DNA of 64,000 nucleotides from Vibrio gallaecicus (lineage in GTDB: Bacteria > Pseudomonadota > Gammaproteobacteria > Enterobacterales > Vibrionaceae), in NCBI RefSeq assembly GCF_024347495.1, contig NZ_AP025491.1, positions 558,001 to 622,000 on the forward strand, read 5' to 3'. The notes under the pieces were generated by a model. It worked only from the letters and a program-made list of their open reading frames with translations. It ran no database searches and was not told the DNA's origin. Positions 49,857 to 58,668 of the stretch are shown piece by piece; the stretch's first letter is position 1; each line of letters opens with the position of its first letter. A program made the translations under genes and the position numbers.

Positions 49857-52800
49857 TCAAAACTTTCCGCTGAGTTTTACACCGATAGTTCTTCCTGGTG
49901 CTGGCATCCCTGAAATAGAACCGGCTTCCAGGTAGTAAACATCAGAAAGGTTCGTTCCCACTAGCTCTCCAGCGATTTTTTCCGTGAATTTATATTTCAC
50001 ATAAGCATCGTAAGTTGTTACATCTGTACGCTTAATGACATCTTCATCATGGCTGCCTGAAACATAATTAGTCCTAAACCCTGTTTCTAAATCTTGATTG
50101 AAAAAACGAGCGCCAATAAGGAAGTTAGCGGTGTATTCCGGGGCAGCATGCGCAGCAAGGAAACTTTGTTTTGAAAAGCCTCCTCTTACACAGGTTTCAT
50201 CGGAGGTGGCACTTTTAGTAATAATGTTGTCGACATAAATCTGAGCTGCAGAGTTCTTATCACAAACTTCATTACGAAAGTTATAAGCGAAAGAAGCATC
50301 AGCAAAATAATCAGAATTATCATAATGTCCATTTAACTCAATCCCGCTGGTGCGTTGGCTGTCTAGATTGGCAAATGAAAAACTGTCTCGGTCCCTGTCC
50401 ATGACATCATCAATAACTTGATCAAAGTATGTTATTTTTGCGCTAGCATTATCAAAATAGTGGATATAAGCCGTTTCGAACAGACGCGCTCTTTCCGGCT
50501 GGAGAGGTGCCGAAGCACTTGGGTTACCACTAAAGCCGCTGGTACTTTCAAATAAGCTTGGGAAGCGTAAAGTCTCTGCGTACCTAGCGTAAATACGGCT
50601 GCTGTCATCGAAGAACCATGTTGCCGTTAAAGATGGCATCCAGCCACTCCCACTAGTTTTATAATCCGTGTTATAAACTTCTGTCGATTCGATAGCTTCA
50701 GCTGTACAACTGCCTTCAACATAATTAGCTTGTTGCATCGCATTTTTACAGGCGTTATTCGCTAGGTTTAAATCATTTTGACTGTTAGCTAGCCATTCCG
50801 ATGAATGGTCTTCAATGAAAGTTGTCTGGTTTTGAGCTGCATTGGTTTCTTGCTGAATTTTTGATGCAAGTAGTGAATCAAAGTTAGCTAATTCTTGCTG
50901 TTTTTCTGCCAGAGAGATTTGGTTTTCTGCTGCCTGATCAGGGAATTGTGAAATTAAGTTTTCTAAGCGTGTTATTTCTTCGGTGATGTTGCTTTTGGTG
51001 AATGTGACTCGTACTTCATGCTCTGCGTTAGCAATGTTTTGGGCAATTTCTTCAGCTGCATAATTTTCTACAGTTTGATAGCTGAGATGATAACCATCGG
51101 TTTTATATTCTTTTAAGCTTTTAATATTTCCGGAGTTTACTTGATGTTCAATATAGTAGTCTGTTGCGTTATAAGAAATATAACGAACACCAGCATTCAG
51201 AATCAGTGACTCTAATGGGCGCCATTCAACTTTTGCAGAACCATTATATTCCTCCCGTTCACCAGCCCGAACAGCACCGCCATAAAAGTCGATCATGTAT
51301 GCTAAGCCTTCTTTTGGCATGAGCTCATGTTTTTGGTAGCTGCCAGCGAAAGTTAAATCAATAGAGTCAGAAAGGAGCATTTTATTCTTGAAGTCAAAAC
51401 CATAACGGCTTTCATCTCTATTTACAGTGGAAGTGTTAATGATGACATCAGGAGTATCACTGTTCCCATTAACGAAGTTTGGAAACCCATAGCCTGTATT
51501 GCTTTTTGAATCAGTGATTGTGAGCCAAAGGCTAGTACTGAAATCAAGCAAGTGATGATTTGGGTTAGCTCGATACTTTAAGCTATATGCTTGCATTTTT
51601 GCGTTTGCCAGCGGCCATTGAGGCAAACCGTTTGAGTTACGGTAATCTGATCTACTTGATAATATTTCGCCGTGGATACTCTCGGTATAACGGGCATTGA
51701 ATTGTAATTTTTGATAATCGTTAAAGTTAATCGTCCCTTTAACTAAAACCGATTCCATTTCCGAAGAGGTATTTGGGACTTCATGACCAGGTATGTGTAC
51801 AAGTGCCATATGTTCTGGTTCTAGGTATGGGTTCCTGCCTGGAATTAAGCCCGTATTCTCACCAAAAGGTTTAGAGTAAAACTCATCTTTACTGGTACCA
51901 GAGTAATAATTACCGCGATTACGATAAGCATAAGCCGCAAGCCATTCAAATTTTGGTGTAATGCCGGCTAATGCCAGTCGATAGGCAATATCTTCACCAT
52001 TGAAAGGGTTGTCATCTTTATTATCTCGAGTTTGGAAACGGACTTCAGGATCGTCATAGAGTGGCACGCCGCCAATGTCAGCATACGAAGGAACATCCTG
52101 CCAGCGTTTACCAGTATGCAAGCGGGCTTTATTCGGACTTACCGAATTACTACTGCTCTCAATTATGGTTTCGATACCAAACTCGTCACCCTCTGGCACA
52201 ATATCTTGTGGTTGCAGAGTCGTTACTTGAACGGCACCGCCAGTCGAAGTATTGACATCAGAACTGAGCTGGGCACCTTTCAAAACTGTCATACTGCCAA
52301 TTAAGTTTGGGTCAATGTAGTTTCTATTTGAAGAACCTCGATAACCGTTATAAACCGAAATGCCTTGCTCTGTTCCATCAATAACAACGGGGACTCGCCC
52401 AAACCCTTGAACACCACGAACATTAGGGTCAATACTTCCACCACCATTACGTGACTCGCCGCTATGAACATTAGTCACTCCAGTAAACAAGTCGGCCGCA
52501 GTTGTACCTTTGAACCGCTCTATTTCATTTTTACTGAGGTAGTCACTAGCAACGTCTGCATCGTAAACTGACATTTCACCATCTACATCACGTTCATAAG
52601 CATTGTCGAAATGAGTTCTCACATTGATAGCATCAAGGGTCATGGCTTCTGAGGTTGGAGAAAGGTAATAAACGCCATCTACTTGCTTATGAGCATTTAA
52701 ACCAGTATTAGTAAGCAATAAACTCAGGGCTTGATCTGGTTCGTATTCGCCATTTAATCCTTGTATGTACAGATCCTTAGATAAGTCTGAATTTAAATAA

Positions 52801-52979
52801 AATTCGACTCCTGACTCGATTGCAAATTGATTAAGGGCGCCATCAAGTGTGCCAGCAGGAATATTGTATTGTTGGGTCATGTTAGCCATGGCGGAGAAGG
52901 GCAGAAGACTGGCAATTGCCCCAACTGTTATTGTATTTAGGGCTGTGATTGATTGACGACGCTTAATGTACGGCACCAT
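49857..52979 (-). CDS. FecA-type TonB receptor with N-terminal signalling domain and coiled-coil insertion
   Basis: The start ATG 52979 (MVPYIKRRQSITALNTITVG) has AAGGAA upstream; the frame reaches 53003. The 1040 residues comprise a signal peptide (to SAMAN) and an STN signalling domain at about 40-95 (GTLDGALNQFAIESGVEFYL, DQALSLLLTNTGLNAHK). Then come a TonB box region and a plug (TTAADLFTGVTNVHSGES, then NVRGVQGFGRVPVVIDGTEQ), and a 22-strand barrel ending TIGVKLSGKF. Residues about 615-763 are an inserted, Gln/Asn/Glu-rich segment that reads as a coiled coil (ITRLENLISQFPDQAAENQI, EKQQELANFDSLLASKIQQE), probably an enlarged extracellular loop. It forms a surface-signalling operon with FecR and FecI homologues. 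Substrate unknown. Confidence 0.88.
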   Translation of the reverse strand: MVPYIKRRQSITALNTITVGAIASLLPFSAMANMTQQYNIPAGTLDGALNQFAIESGVEFYLNSDLSKDLYIQGLNGEYEPDQALSLLLTNTGLNAHKQVDGVYYLSPTSEAMTLDAINVRTHFDNAYERDVDGEMSVYDADVASDYLSKNEIERFKGTTAADLFTGVTNVHSGESRNGGGSIDPNVRGVQGFGRVPVVIDGTEQGISVYNGYRGSSNRNYIDPNLIGSMTVLKGAQLSSDVNTSTGGAVQVTTLQPQDIVPEGDEFGIETIIESSSNSVSPNKARLHTGKRWQDVPSYADIGGVPLYDDPEVRFQTRDNKDDNPFNGEDIAYRLALAGITPKFEWLAAYAYRNRGNYYSGTSKDEFYSKPFGENTGLIPGRNPYLEPEHMALVHIPGHEVPNTSSEMESVLVKGTINFNDYQKLQFNARYTESIHGEILSSRSDYRNSNGLPQWPLANAKMQAYSLKYRANPNHHLLDFSTSLWLTITDSKSNTGYGFPNFVNGNSDTPDVIINTSTVNRDESRYGFDFKNKMLLSDSIDLTFAGSYQKHELMPKEGLAYMIDFYGGAVRAGEREEYNGSAKVEWRPLESLILNAGVRYISYNATDYYIEHQVNSGNIKSLKEYKTDGYHLSYQTVENYAAEEIAQNIANAEHEVRVTFTKSNITEEITRLENLISQFPDQAAENQISLAEKQQELANFDSLLASKIQQETNAAQNQTTFIEDHSSEWLANSQNDLNLANNACKNAMQQANYVEGSCTAEAIESTEVYNTDYKTSGSGWMPSLTATWFFDDSSRIYARYAETLRFPSLFESTSGFSGNPSASAPLQPERARLFETAYIHYFDNASAKITYFDQVIDDVMDRDRDSFSFANLDSQRTSGIELNGHYDNSDYFADASFAYNFRNEVCDKNSAAQIYVDNIITKSATSDETCVRGGFSKQSFLAAHAAPEYTANFLIGARFFNQDLETGFRTNYVSGSHDEDVIKRTDVTTYDAYVKYKFTEKIAGELVGTNLSDVYYLEAGSISGMPAPGRTIGVKLSGKF

Positions 52980-53053
52980 TATTTCCTTATCGGTATAGAG
53001 CACACTTAATGTTGATTACACCGAATGAAAATCATAAATCCGTAACTTTATTT

Positions 53054-53992
53054 TCAATATTTTGGCTTTATCGTTACCCATAGAGGCGTTCGATAATGGA
53101 TCTCGATAGGCAGTATCTGGCTAATGTTATAAAGAGTTCGGTCAATATTGCTAGTTGTAAAAATGCCCGTTAGCTTCAAATCAGCTAAGGACGAATCCAC
53201 ATTAAGTATCCCACGTCGATAACGAGCCAGTTCATTGACAAAATCGATGAGAGGAGTGGCTTGAGCCATTATTTTTTGCTCAAGCCAAAGCGCATCTAGG
53301 GCTAAGTTGTTTTCAATATCAGAGACTGATCTACGGTTAAAATGCGCTTGTTCGCCAGCAAGAAGATGGGGAGTACCCATGCCTAGCATCGGCTGTAGTT
53401 CTACTTCACCTTCATAGACAGAAACTTGCGTGGTTTCACTATGTTCCCGAACACTAAAACGGGTGCCAATTGGCAAGACATTACCTTTGGAAGTTGATAC
53501 AAGTAAGGGAGAGTTATGCTCTTCTTTAGAGATCATGACTTCACCATGAGTAAGAAATAACGTCTTGTGATGGGTATTAACGTCGACAAATATTTTTGAA
53601 TCGGTATTCATCGTAAATTTAGTGCCATCAGGAAGGATGATATTTTTCATCTCTCCTGTAGCGGTAAGGTATTCGATACCATTGGGAGTCGGTTTATAAG
53701 TACTCATACCTAGTGCTAAAGCTGAGAATGACACTGCGCTGATGGAAAGTAATTCACGCCTGCTCAAACCTTGTTTATTAGGTGACAGAACGCGACGGCT
53801 TAAACTCGATTGTGGTACATGAGAGAATTTACTTTGTAATTTCTCAAGTTTATCCCATGCATAGGCATTATTAGGATGTGCATTTTTCCAGTTAAGGAAG
53901 GCATCATGATCTTGCTGAGTAACGTCATCAGCCCATAGGCGAGCCATCCAAATAGATGCTTCTTCAATAATATCTCTTGATAAAGGTTCCAT
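53054..53992 (-). CDS. FecR-family anti-sigma/signal-transmission protein
   Basis: A 312-residue protein. The N-terminal cytoplasmic part matches FecR (EEASIWMARLWADDVTQQDH, FLNWKNAHPNNAYAWDKL) and contacts the sigma factor. The single membrane segment is SISAVSFSALALGMS, directly preceded by SRRE, a twin-arginine pair. The periplasmic FecR domain follows (LPDGTKFTMNTDSKIFVDV, FLTHGEVMISK, VLPIGTRFSVREHSETTQVS), with a C-terminal DUF4974-like secretin-fold part (LKLTGIFTTSNIDRTLYNIS). It lies between fecI- and fecA-like genes and relays binding of the receptor to the sigma factor. Spacing and order match the canonical arrangement. Confidence 0.9.
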   Translation of the reverse strand: MEPLSRDIIEEASIWMARLWADDVTQQDHDAFLNWKNAHPNNAYAWDKLEKLQSKFSHVPQSSLSRRVLSPNKQGLSRRELLSISAVSFSALALGMSTYKPTPNGIEYLTATGEMKNIILPDGTKFTMNTDSKIFVDVNTHHKTLFLTHGEVMISKEEHNSPLLVSTSKGNVLPIGTRFSVREHSETTQVSVYEGEVELQPMLGMGTPHLLAGEQAHFNRRSVSDIENNLALDALWLEQKIMAQATPLIDFVNELARYRRGILNVDSSLADLKLTGIFTTSNIDRTLYNISQILPIEIHYRTPLWVTIKPKY

Positions 53993-54062
53993 AAATCTTC
54001 TTGTTACCTCGAAGAATTAATATGGTGAAGGCGCAATGAGTTTAAATAATGCATGAGTAAAT

Positions 54063-54554
54063 TTAGACCTCATCAATCATTGCTAGCATGCAACCCTGTA
54101 GAGCTTTAGCGACATACTTTTCTACAGATGACACAGAAACATCGAGTTCTTGTGCAATCATTTTGTAGCTTTTCCCTTCTAATTGACGCATGAGTAGTGC
54201 TTGTCGTGCTTTGATAGGTAAGCGTTTTAATAAAGAATCAATTTCAACCAATGCCTCAACGACAATGGTATAGTTTTCTGGTGACCCTGTAACTTGAATG
54301 GGTTCTTGTTCAATAAGCTCTAGGTATGCAGATTCTACTCGTCGTCTTCTGTATAGATCAATGACGAGACCTTTAGCTATGTGAGTTAAATATTTCCGAG
54401 AGTCACTGTATTCAGGTAACTTTCCACGAGTTAGCAGGCGTAGGTAAGTATCTTGAACTAAATCGGCAGTCGAGTCTGGGCAACCGAGACGACGCTTTAT
54501 AAAGACAGAAAGCCAGCTATGGTGTTCCTGATACATATGGTCAATACGTTCCAT
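54063..54554 (-). CDS. FecI-like ECF sigma factor
   Basis: A 163-residue protein from ATG 54554 (MERIDHMYQEHHSWLSVFIK, GGCGAAG upstream) or from 54578. Region 2 contains DSTADLVQDTYLRLLTRGKL and YLTHIAKGLVIDLYRRRRVE; region 4 contains LKRLPIKARQALLMRQLEGK and MIAQELDVSVSSVEKYVAKA. This is the FecI subgroup of extracytoplasmic-function sigma factors. It would direct transcription of the receptor gene (and possibly others) when FecR signals substrate binding. A near-perfect Fur box lies 26 bases upstream of the longer start, so expression should require iron limitation. Confidence 0.92.
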   Translation of the reverse strand: MERIDHMYQEHHSWLSVFIKRRLGCPDSTADLVQDTYLRLLTRGKLPEYSDSRKYLTHIAKGLVIDLYRRRRVESAYLELIEQEPIQVTGSPENYTIVVEALVEIDSLLKRLPIKARQALLMRQLEGKSYKMIAQELDVSVSSVEKYVAKALQGCMLAMIDEV

Positions 54555-54603
54555 GTTAACTTCGCCTGTTAACGTCATTACCTGATACTCCTAGATAAAT
54601 CTT

Positions 54604-54622
54604 AATGATAATTGTTATCATT
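54604..54622. promoter_or_regulatory. Fur box upstream of fecI-like gene
   Basis: AATGATAATTGTTATCATT: perfect eight-base arms around TTG, very close to the Fur consensus. It lies just upstream of the sigma-factor gene and identifies the operon as iron-regulated. Confidence 0.88.
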
Positions 54623-54891
54623 GGTGAGGTTGGGAATATATCAGAAATCCAAATATGTGCTACAAGAATTTATAAAAATTAACAATTATTGAAGCTCATA
54701 TTGTATTTTTAAAACCTGAAGATGATTGCCGATAACTCAGGGGAGGGATAATCGTAAAGCAATCTTTTAGTTTGCTGATACCGAGAAATTACCTTTTTGT
54801 TTTCTTTATGAACATCGTGATGTGAAAATGACCTCTAAAGGCTGGTTTTTAACCATTTGAATTAAATGAAGAATATTATTATTGACTCATT

Positions 54892-54919
54892 TTTTAAATC
54901 AGTTAAAGTAAGCCTCGTT
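54892..54919 (+). promoter_or_regulatory. Probable sigma-70 promoter for the tRNA operon
   Basis: TTGACT (54892) and TAAAGT (54914) with a 16-base spacer, about 135 bases before tRNA-Leu. It is the only good -35/-10 pair noted on + in this spacer. The intervening leader contains no gene. Confidence 0.45.
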
Positions 54920-55054
54920 CTCAACAACAAAGCGTTCTTTTAACGTAAGTAGTTGAGTGAAAAGATTATAAGGTATGGCGAAAGCGGTATCGAAGATGGT
55001 GTCTAACCCGCTTGAAAAAGCACATTGGTTAGGAGCATCGCAACAAGTTTGCGT

Positions 55055-55141
55055 GCCCTGGTGGTGGAATTGGTAGACACAAGGGATTTAAAATCCCTCG
55101 GCGTTCGCGCTGTGCCGGTTCAAGTCCGGCCCGGGGCACCA
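55055..55141 (+). tRNA. tRNA-Leu (anticodon UAA)
   Basis: The acceptor stem GCCCTGG pairs with CCGGGGC (one G-T pair), with encoded CCA at the end. The anticodon loop TTTAAAA is between AGGGA and TCCCT, giving anticodon TAA. The long variable arm (CGGCGTTCGCGCTG) is typical of leucine tRNA, and the T loop reads GGTTCAAGTCC. Length 87. Confidence 0.97.
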
Positions 55142-55202
55142 TCTATTTGAACTTCACTTAGAAGTGAGATTCAAAGAGTCGTACTCTTAAAACACGATTA
55201 AA

Positions 55203-55276
55203 GGCGCCTTGGCAGAGTGGCTATGCAGCGGATTGCAAATCCGTGGACCTCGGTTCGACTCCGGGAGGCGCCTCCA
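55203..55276 (+). tRNA. tRNA-Cys (anticodon GCA)
   Basis: The acceptor GGCGCCT pairs with AGGCGCC, with T and CCA following. The anticodon loop TTGCAAA gives GCA. The T arm reads CGGTTCGACTCCG. It lies 61 bases downstream of tRNA-Leu and is probably co-transcribed. Length 74. Confidence 0.97.
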
Positions 55277-55283
55277 AATTAGA

Positions 55284-55312
55284 AGCCCTAGCAGAAATGC
55301 TAGGGCTTTTTT
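55284..55312 (+). terminator. Terminator of the tRNA operon
   Basis: AAGCCCTAGCA and TGCTAGGGCTT around GAAA, followed by a T-run; seven bases after tRNA-Cys. Confidence 0.92.
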
Positions 55313-55761
55313 GATCTTACCAACATATTCACACCCAGATTAAGATTGTTATTTAGCCATCTTAATTTGACTTCAGAACATCATTATTTCCTCTGCTAGT
55401 TACCTGTTTGTTTGGATTAGTCTCATGGAATCGACATCTTTAAAGTTGCATTTACACCTAAGAATGAGATTTACACTTAGAATAATACTCACATCACATG
55501 TAACGCGAACAAACAAAACACAGGTCATTAGTCGCCAACTAATAGCTGCTGTGAATGTGATTAGTGCATTTATTTAATTGCAGATATGGTAACGAAACAG
55601 GTTTTTTATGAGTTGATTAATAGTGAATTAGCGCATTAATCGTAATAATGTGACTAAGTTGTAGTCATTCGACAGTGTTTTATAAAAAATAGGTTGCTAA
55701 AAGTTATTACATATATACAAATGTAAGGCTTGGCAGGGTGACAGGGTAGGAGCAAAGTCAG
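55313..55761. other. Intergenic region without a visible gene
   Basis: About 450 bases between the tRNA terminator and the HTH gene. I see no open frame with a ribosome binding site, no extra tRNA and no clear repeat. The right end holds TAGGAG, the ribosome binding site of the next gene. A tRNA 3' end can be an integration site, but no integrase is present. Confidence 0.5.
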
Positions 55762-56553
55762 ATGCGATCAGCAAATTCAGAGTATTTATTAGCAGCGTTG
55801 AGAAGCGTTATCAAAAAAAAGGGTAGAACATATAGAGATCTTGCAGATCGCGTTGGTGTTCCTCTCTCTACGTTTAAACGACATCTGTATAGCCCGAGCA
55901 TTACTCTTGAACGATTACTTGATTATTGCCGTGAAACGGATACTACTCTAGAAGAGCTGCAAAAAATTGCAGTTAAATTGCAGCATGATAATGAAAGCTT
56001 CTTCAACCACACTCAAGACGAAATTTTTTATCAGTTCCCGCATCTTTATGATTTCTACCGTGAGTTAAGGCATATTCGAAATCGAGATAGCCACGGCTAT
56101 ATGAAGCAAAAATATGGGTTAGATGATGCCTCGACTTATGGTTATTTGCGGGCTCTAGAAATGCTGGGCTTAGTGAAGTTGACGGATGATAATAAAATTC
56201 AACTCAATGGTCCTTTTTACTACCGATTTTCTGATAACTCGAAACTAAGTATTCAATATAAGAACATTCTCAAGGAACAAGCGTTAGATAACCCAAATTG
56301 TGTACGAGTAGGGTTCTCAAGAATGAACCTCAAAGAAACACAATTAGAGGCTTTAAATAAATTACTGACTCAAGAAATCCTTAAATATCATACGGAAAAC
56401 ATGAAGGAAGGTGTTGAGAGTGAAAGCGACCTAAGAAATGTCTTATTGTTCGTGACTCCACATGAAACATTAAATTTTTCTGATGGAATTAAACCTCTGC
56501 CTAATACCTTCTTAGAACAGATTAGAGATGAGATGGGTAAGTTGGAAAAGTAG
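55762..56553 (+). CDS. XRE-type HTH regulator, large
   Basis: A 263-residue protein with an N-terminal Cro/C1-type HTH (LRSVIKKKGRTYRDLADRVG, PLSTFKRHLYSPSITLERLL). The 190 residues after it are helical and polar and do not match an enzyme. AGGAG precedes ATG 55762 by nine bases. The second half (YGYLRALEMLGLVKLTDDNK) looks like a second winged-helix, and the C-terminal 80 residues may form a ligand or dimer domain. It stands alone between two terminators, and its target is unknown. Confidence 0.75.
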   Translation: MRSANSEYLLAALRSVIKKKGRTYRDLADRVGVPLSTFKRHLYSPSITLERLLDYCRETDTTLEELQKIAVKLQHDNESFFNHTQDEIFYQFPHLYDFYRELRHIRNRDSHGYMKQKYGLDDASTYGYLRALEMLGLVKLTDDNKIQLNGPFYYRFSDNSKLSIQYKNILKEQALDNPNCVRVGFSRMNLKETQLEALNKLLTQEILKYHTENMKEGVESESDLRNVLLFVTPHETLNFSDGIKPLPNTFLEQIRDEMGKLEK

Positions 56554-56597
56554 AGTTTCATAGACAATAGTTAAGAATCCCTGAGTTAGTACTCAAT

Positions 56598-56632
56598 AAA
56601 AAAGCAGAGGCAATGATTGCCTCTGCTTTTTT
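56598..56632. terminator. Terminator between HTH gene and ABC operon
   Basis: AAAAAAGCAGAGGCAA with its complement around TGA, T-runs on both strands. It serves the convergent ends of the HTH gene and the peptide-transport operon. Confidence 0.9.
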
Positions 56633-56696
56633 ATTGCAGTTAATTTAACATTATTGTCGTTATTTTAATTTGTTGAAGTTTGTTTGACTTTGAAAT

Positions 56697-57665
56697 TTAT
56701 GTAGCCATCACATGACAGGCTGCAAAGTGGTTAAGTGCTCTTTCTTCCAACGCGGGATAACTTTCTTTACATTCACTTTCTGCAAAGCGACACCTTGATG
56801 CAAAGTGACAACCCGAAGGAGGGGACATAGGTGAGGGAACATCTCCCTTTAATAATTCCCGTTTTCCTCTTAGTGTTGGATCAGGAAGAGGAATTGAGGA
56901 AATCAGTGCTCGTGTATAAGGGTGCTGCGGATTTTCAAAAAGAGTTTGCGTGTCACTCATTTCGACAATTTTCCCCAAATACATAACAGCAATGTTGTCT
57001 GATATGTGGCGGACTACAGAAAGATCATGAGCAATGAAGACTAAAGCTAAATTCATACTTCTCTGTAAATCTAGCAATAAATTGATTATTTGAGATTGCA
57101 CTGAAACATCTAAAGCCGAGACCGCCTCATCACAGATTATCAATTTGGGATCGAGCGCAATGGCACGAGCAATGCCTATTCTTTGACGTTGACCTCCTGA
57201 AAATTCATGTGGGTACCGATCCGCCGCGTTTTCAGGCAAACCGACTTTAGTCAAAAGCTCTTTTACCTTTTCTTTGCGTTCTTGTTTTGTTCCCACACCA
57301 TGAATCTCGAAAGGTTCTTCAATAATACTTCCGACAGTATGACGGCTATTCAAACTCTCCATTGGATCTTGGAAAATGATCTGCATTTCTTTTCGAAGTG
57401 AAACCATTTGGCTAGATGAATAATGGGTAATGTCACGGCCATTAAATATTATCTGACCTGAAGTCGGTGTGTGTAATTTAAGTAGAGATCGACCAAGAGA
57501 ACTTTTACCGCAGCCAGATTCGCCTACTAAACCGAGCGTCTCCCCTGATTTTACAGAAAAAGACACACCATCGACGGCATAAACGTATTTCGTTTTAGTG
57601 AAAAGGCCGCCTCTCACTTCATAATGCTGTTTTAAATTAAAGACTTCGAGAATAGTTTTAGCCAT
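56697..57665 (-). CDS. Peptide ABC transporter ATPase (OppF/DppF-like)
   Basis: The start ATG 57665 ([20 protein letters not shown]) overlaps the end of the preceding ATPase gene by eight bases and has GGTGAG upstream. The 322 residues contain Walker [10 protein letters not shown], the ABC signature SGGQRQRIG, Walker [13 protein letters not shown] and the C-terminal oligopeptide/dipeptide extension ([20 protein letters not shown]) with its cysteines. Together with the adjacent OppD-like ATPase it forms the ATP-hydrolysing pair that powers peptide import. It is the last gene of the operon. Confidence 0.92.
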   Translation of the reverse strand: MAKTILEVFNLKQHYEVRGGLFTKTKYVYAVDGVSFSVKSGETLGLVGESGCGKSSLGRSLLKLHTPTSGQIIFNGRDITHYSSSQMVSLRKEMQIIFQDPMESLNSRHTVGSIIEEPFEIHGVGTKQERKEKVKELLTKVGLPENAADRYPHEFSGGQRQRIGIARAIALDPKLIICDEAVSALDVSVQSQIINLLLDLQRSMNLALVFIAHDLSVVRHISDNIAVMYLGKIVEMSDTQTLFENPQHPYTRALISSIPLPDPTLRGKRELLKGDVPSPMSPPSGCHFASRCRFAESECKESYPALEERALNHFAACHVMAT

Positions 57666-58665
57666 TGAGCTCACCTTCTGACTGTAAGAAGCAACTCACA
57701 TTATGGTTTGTTCCTACAGAAGTTAGTTTAGGGATACTTTGAGCACACTGTTCAGTTTGATACTGGCAGCGGTTTCTAAATCGGCATCCTGACGGCATCT
57801 CTCTTAAACTTGGCACTGAACCCGCTATCGTGCCTAATGTTGATTTAGAAATACCATCAATTCTAGGGATAGATTTGAGTAAACCTTGTGTATATGGATG
57901 CTTTGGTGAAGCAAACAATGTGAAAACATCTGCTTTTTCCACCACGTGACCAGCATACATTACGACAACTTCATCGCAGCTTTCCGCAACCACACCCATG
58001 TCATGAGTTATTAAGATCGTTGCCATGTTGCTTTGCTTTTGCATATCACTCATTAAATCCAATATTTGAGCTTGGACAGTGACATCAAGTGCAGTTGTTG
58101 GTTCATCTGCAATTAAAATGTCTGGTTTACAAGCCAAGGCAATAGCGATCATCACTCTTTGTCTCATTCCTCCAGACAATTCATGAGGATAAACATTCAT
58201 TCGCTCTTCAGCCGCAGGAATACCAACTTGTTTTAGCATTTCTATAGCTGCAGTTTTTTGTTGCCGCTTTGAATATTCAGGGCGATGAAGATCAAAGACT
58301 TCGCAGAGTTGTTTTCCAATCGTATGAACGGGGTTTAAGGCCGTCATTGGATCTTGGAATATCATCGAAATCTCTTTACCACGAGTTTGGTAAAGTTCTT
58401 CTGGTTCCATACAGACCAGATCTTTGCCTTTATACAAAATTGAGCCAGATGTTATTTTTCCATATGGATGAGGCAGCAGCCCCATAATGGAAGCTGCCGT
58501 AACGCTTTTACCACAACCTGACTCACCGACAATGCCTACGGTTTTTCCTTTGACAATATCAAACGAAATACCATCTAAGACTTTTACATCACCTTCATCG
58601 GTGGTGAATGTCGTTTCAAGATTATTTATTGATAAAATACAGTCACTATTCATATTATTATTCAT
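57658..58665 (-). CDS. Peptide ABC transporter ATPase (OppD/DppD-like)
   Basis: A 335-residue ATPase: Walker [10 protein letters not shown], signature [10 protein letters not shown], Walker [13 protein letters not shown], and the C-terminal [18 protein letters not shown] typical of the OppD subgroup, with cysteines that bind an Fe-S cluster in some members. The start ATG 58665 or 58653 lies three bases after the binding-protein stop, so the genes are translationally close. It heterodimerises with the OppF-like ATPase. Confidence 0.92.
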   Translation of the reverse strand: MNNNMNSDCILSINNLETTFTTDEGDVKVLDGISFDIVKGKTVGIVGESGCGKSVTAASIMGLLPHPYGKITSGSILYKGKDLVCMEPEELYQTRGKEISMIFQDPMTALNPVHTIGKQLCEVFDLHRPEYSKRQQKTAAIEMLKQVGIPAAEERMNVYPHELSGGMRQRVMIAIALACKPDILIADEPTTALDVTVQAQILDLMSDMQKQSNMATILITHDMGVVAESCDEVVVMYAGHVVEKADVFTLFASPKHPYTQGLLKSIPRIDGISKSTLGTIAGSVPSLREMPSGCRFRNRCQYQTEQCAQSIPKLTSVGTNHNVSCFLQSEGELNG

Positions 58666-58668
58666 CCA

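Noticed and set aside
55313..55761. Genomic island at the tRNA 3' end
   Set aside because: No integrase, no repeat of the tRNA 3' end and ordinary composition; the terminator lies directly after tRNA-Cys.
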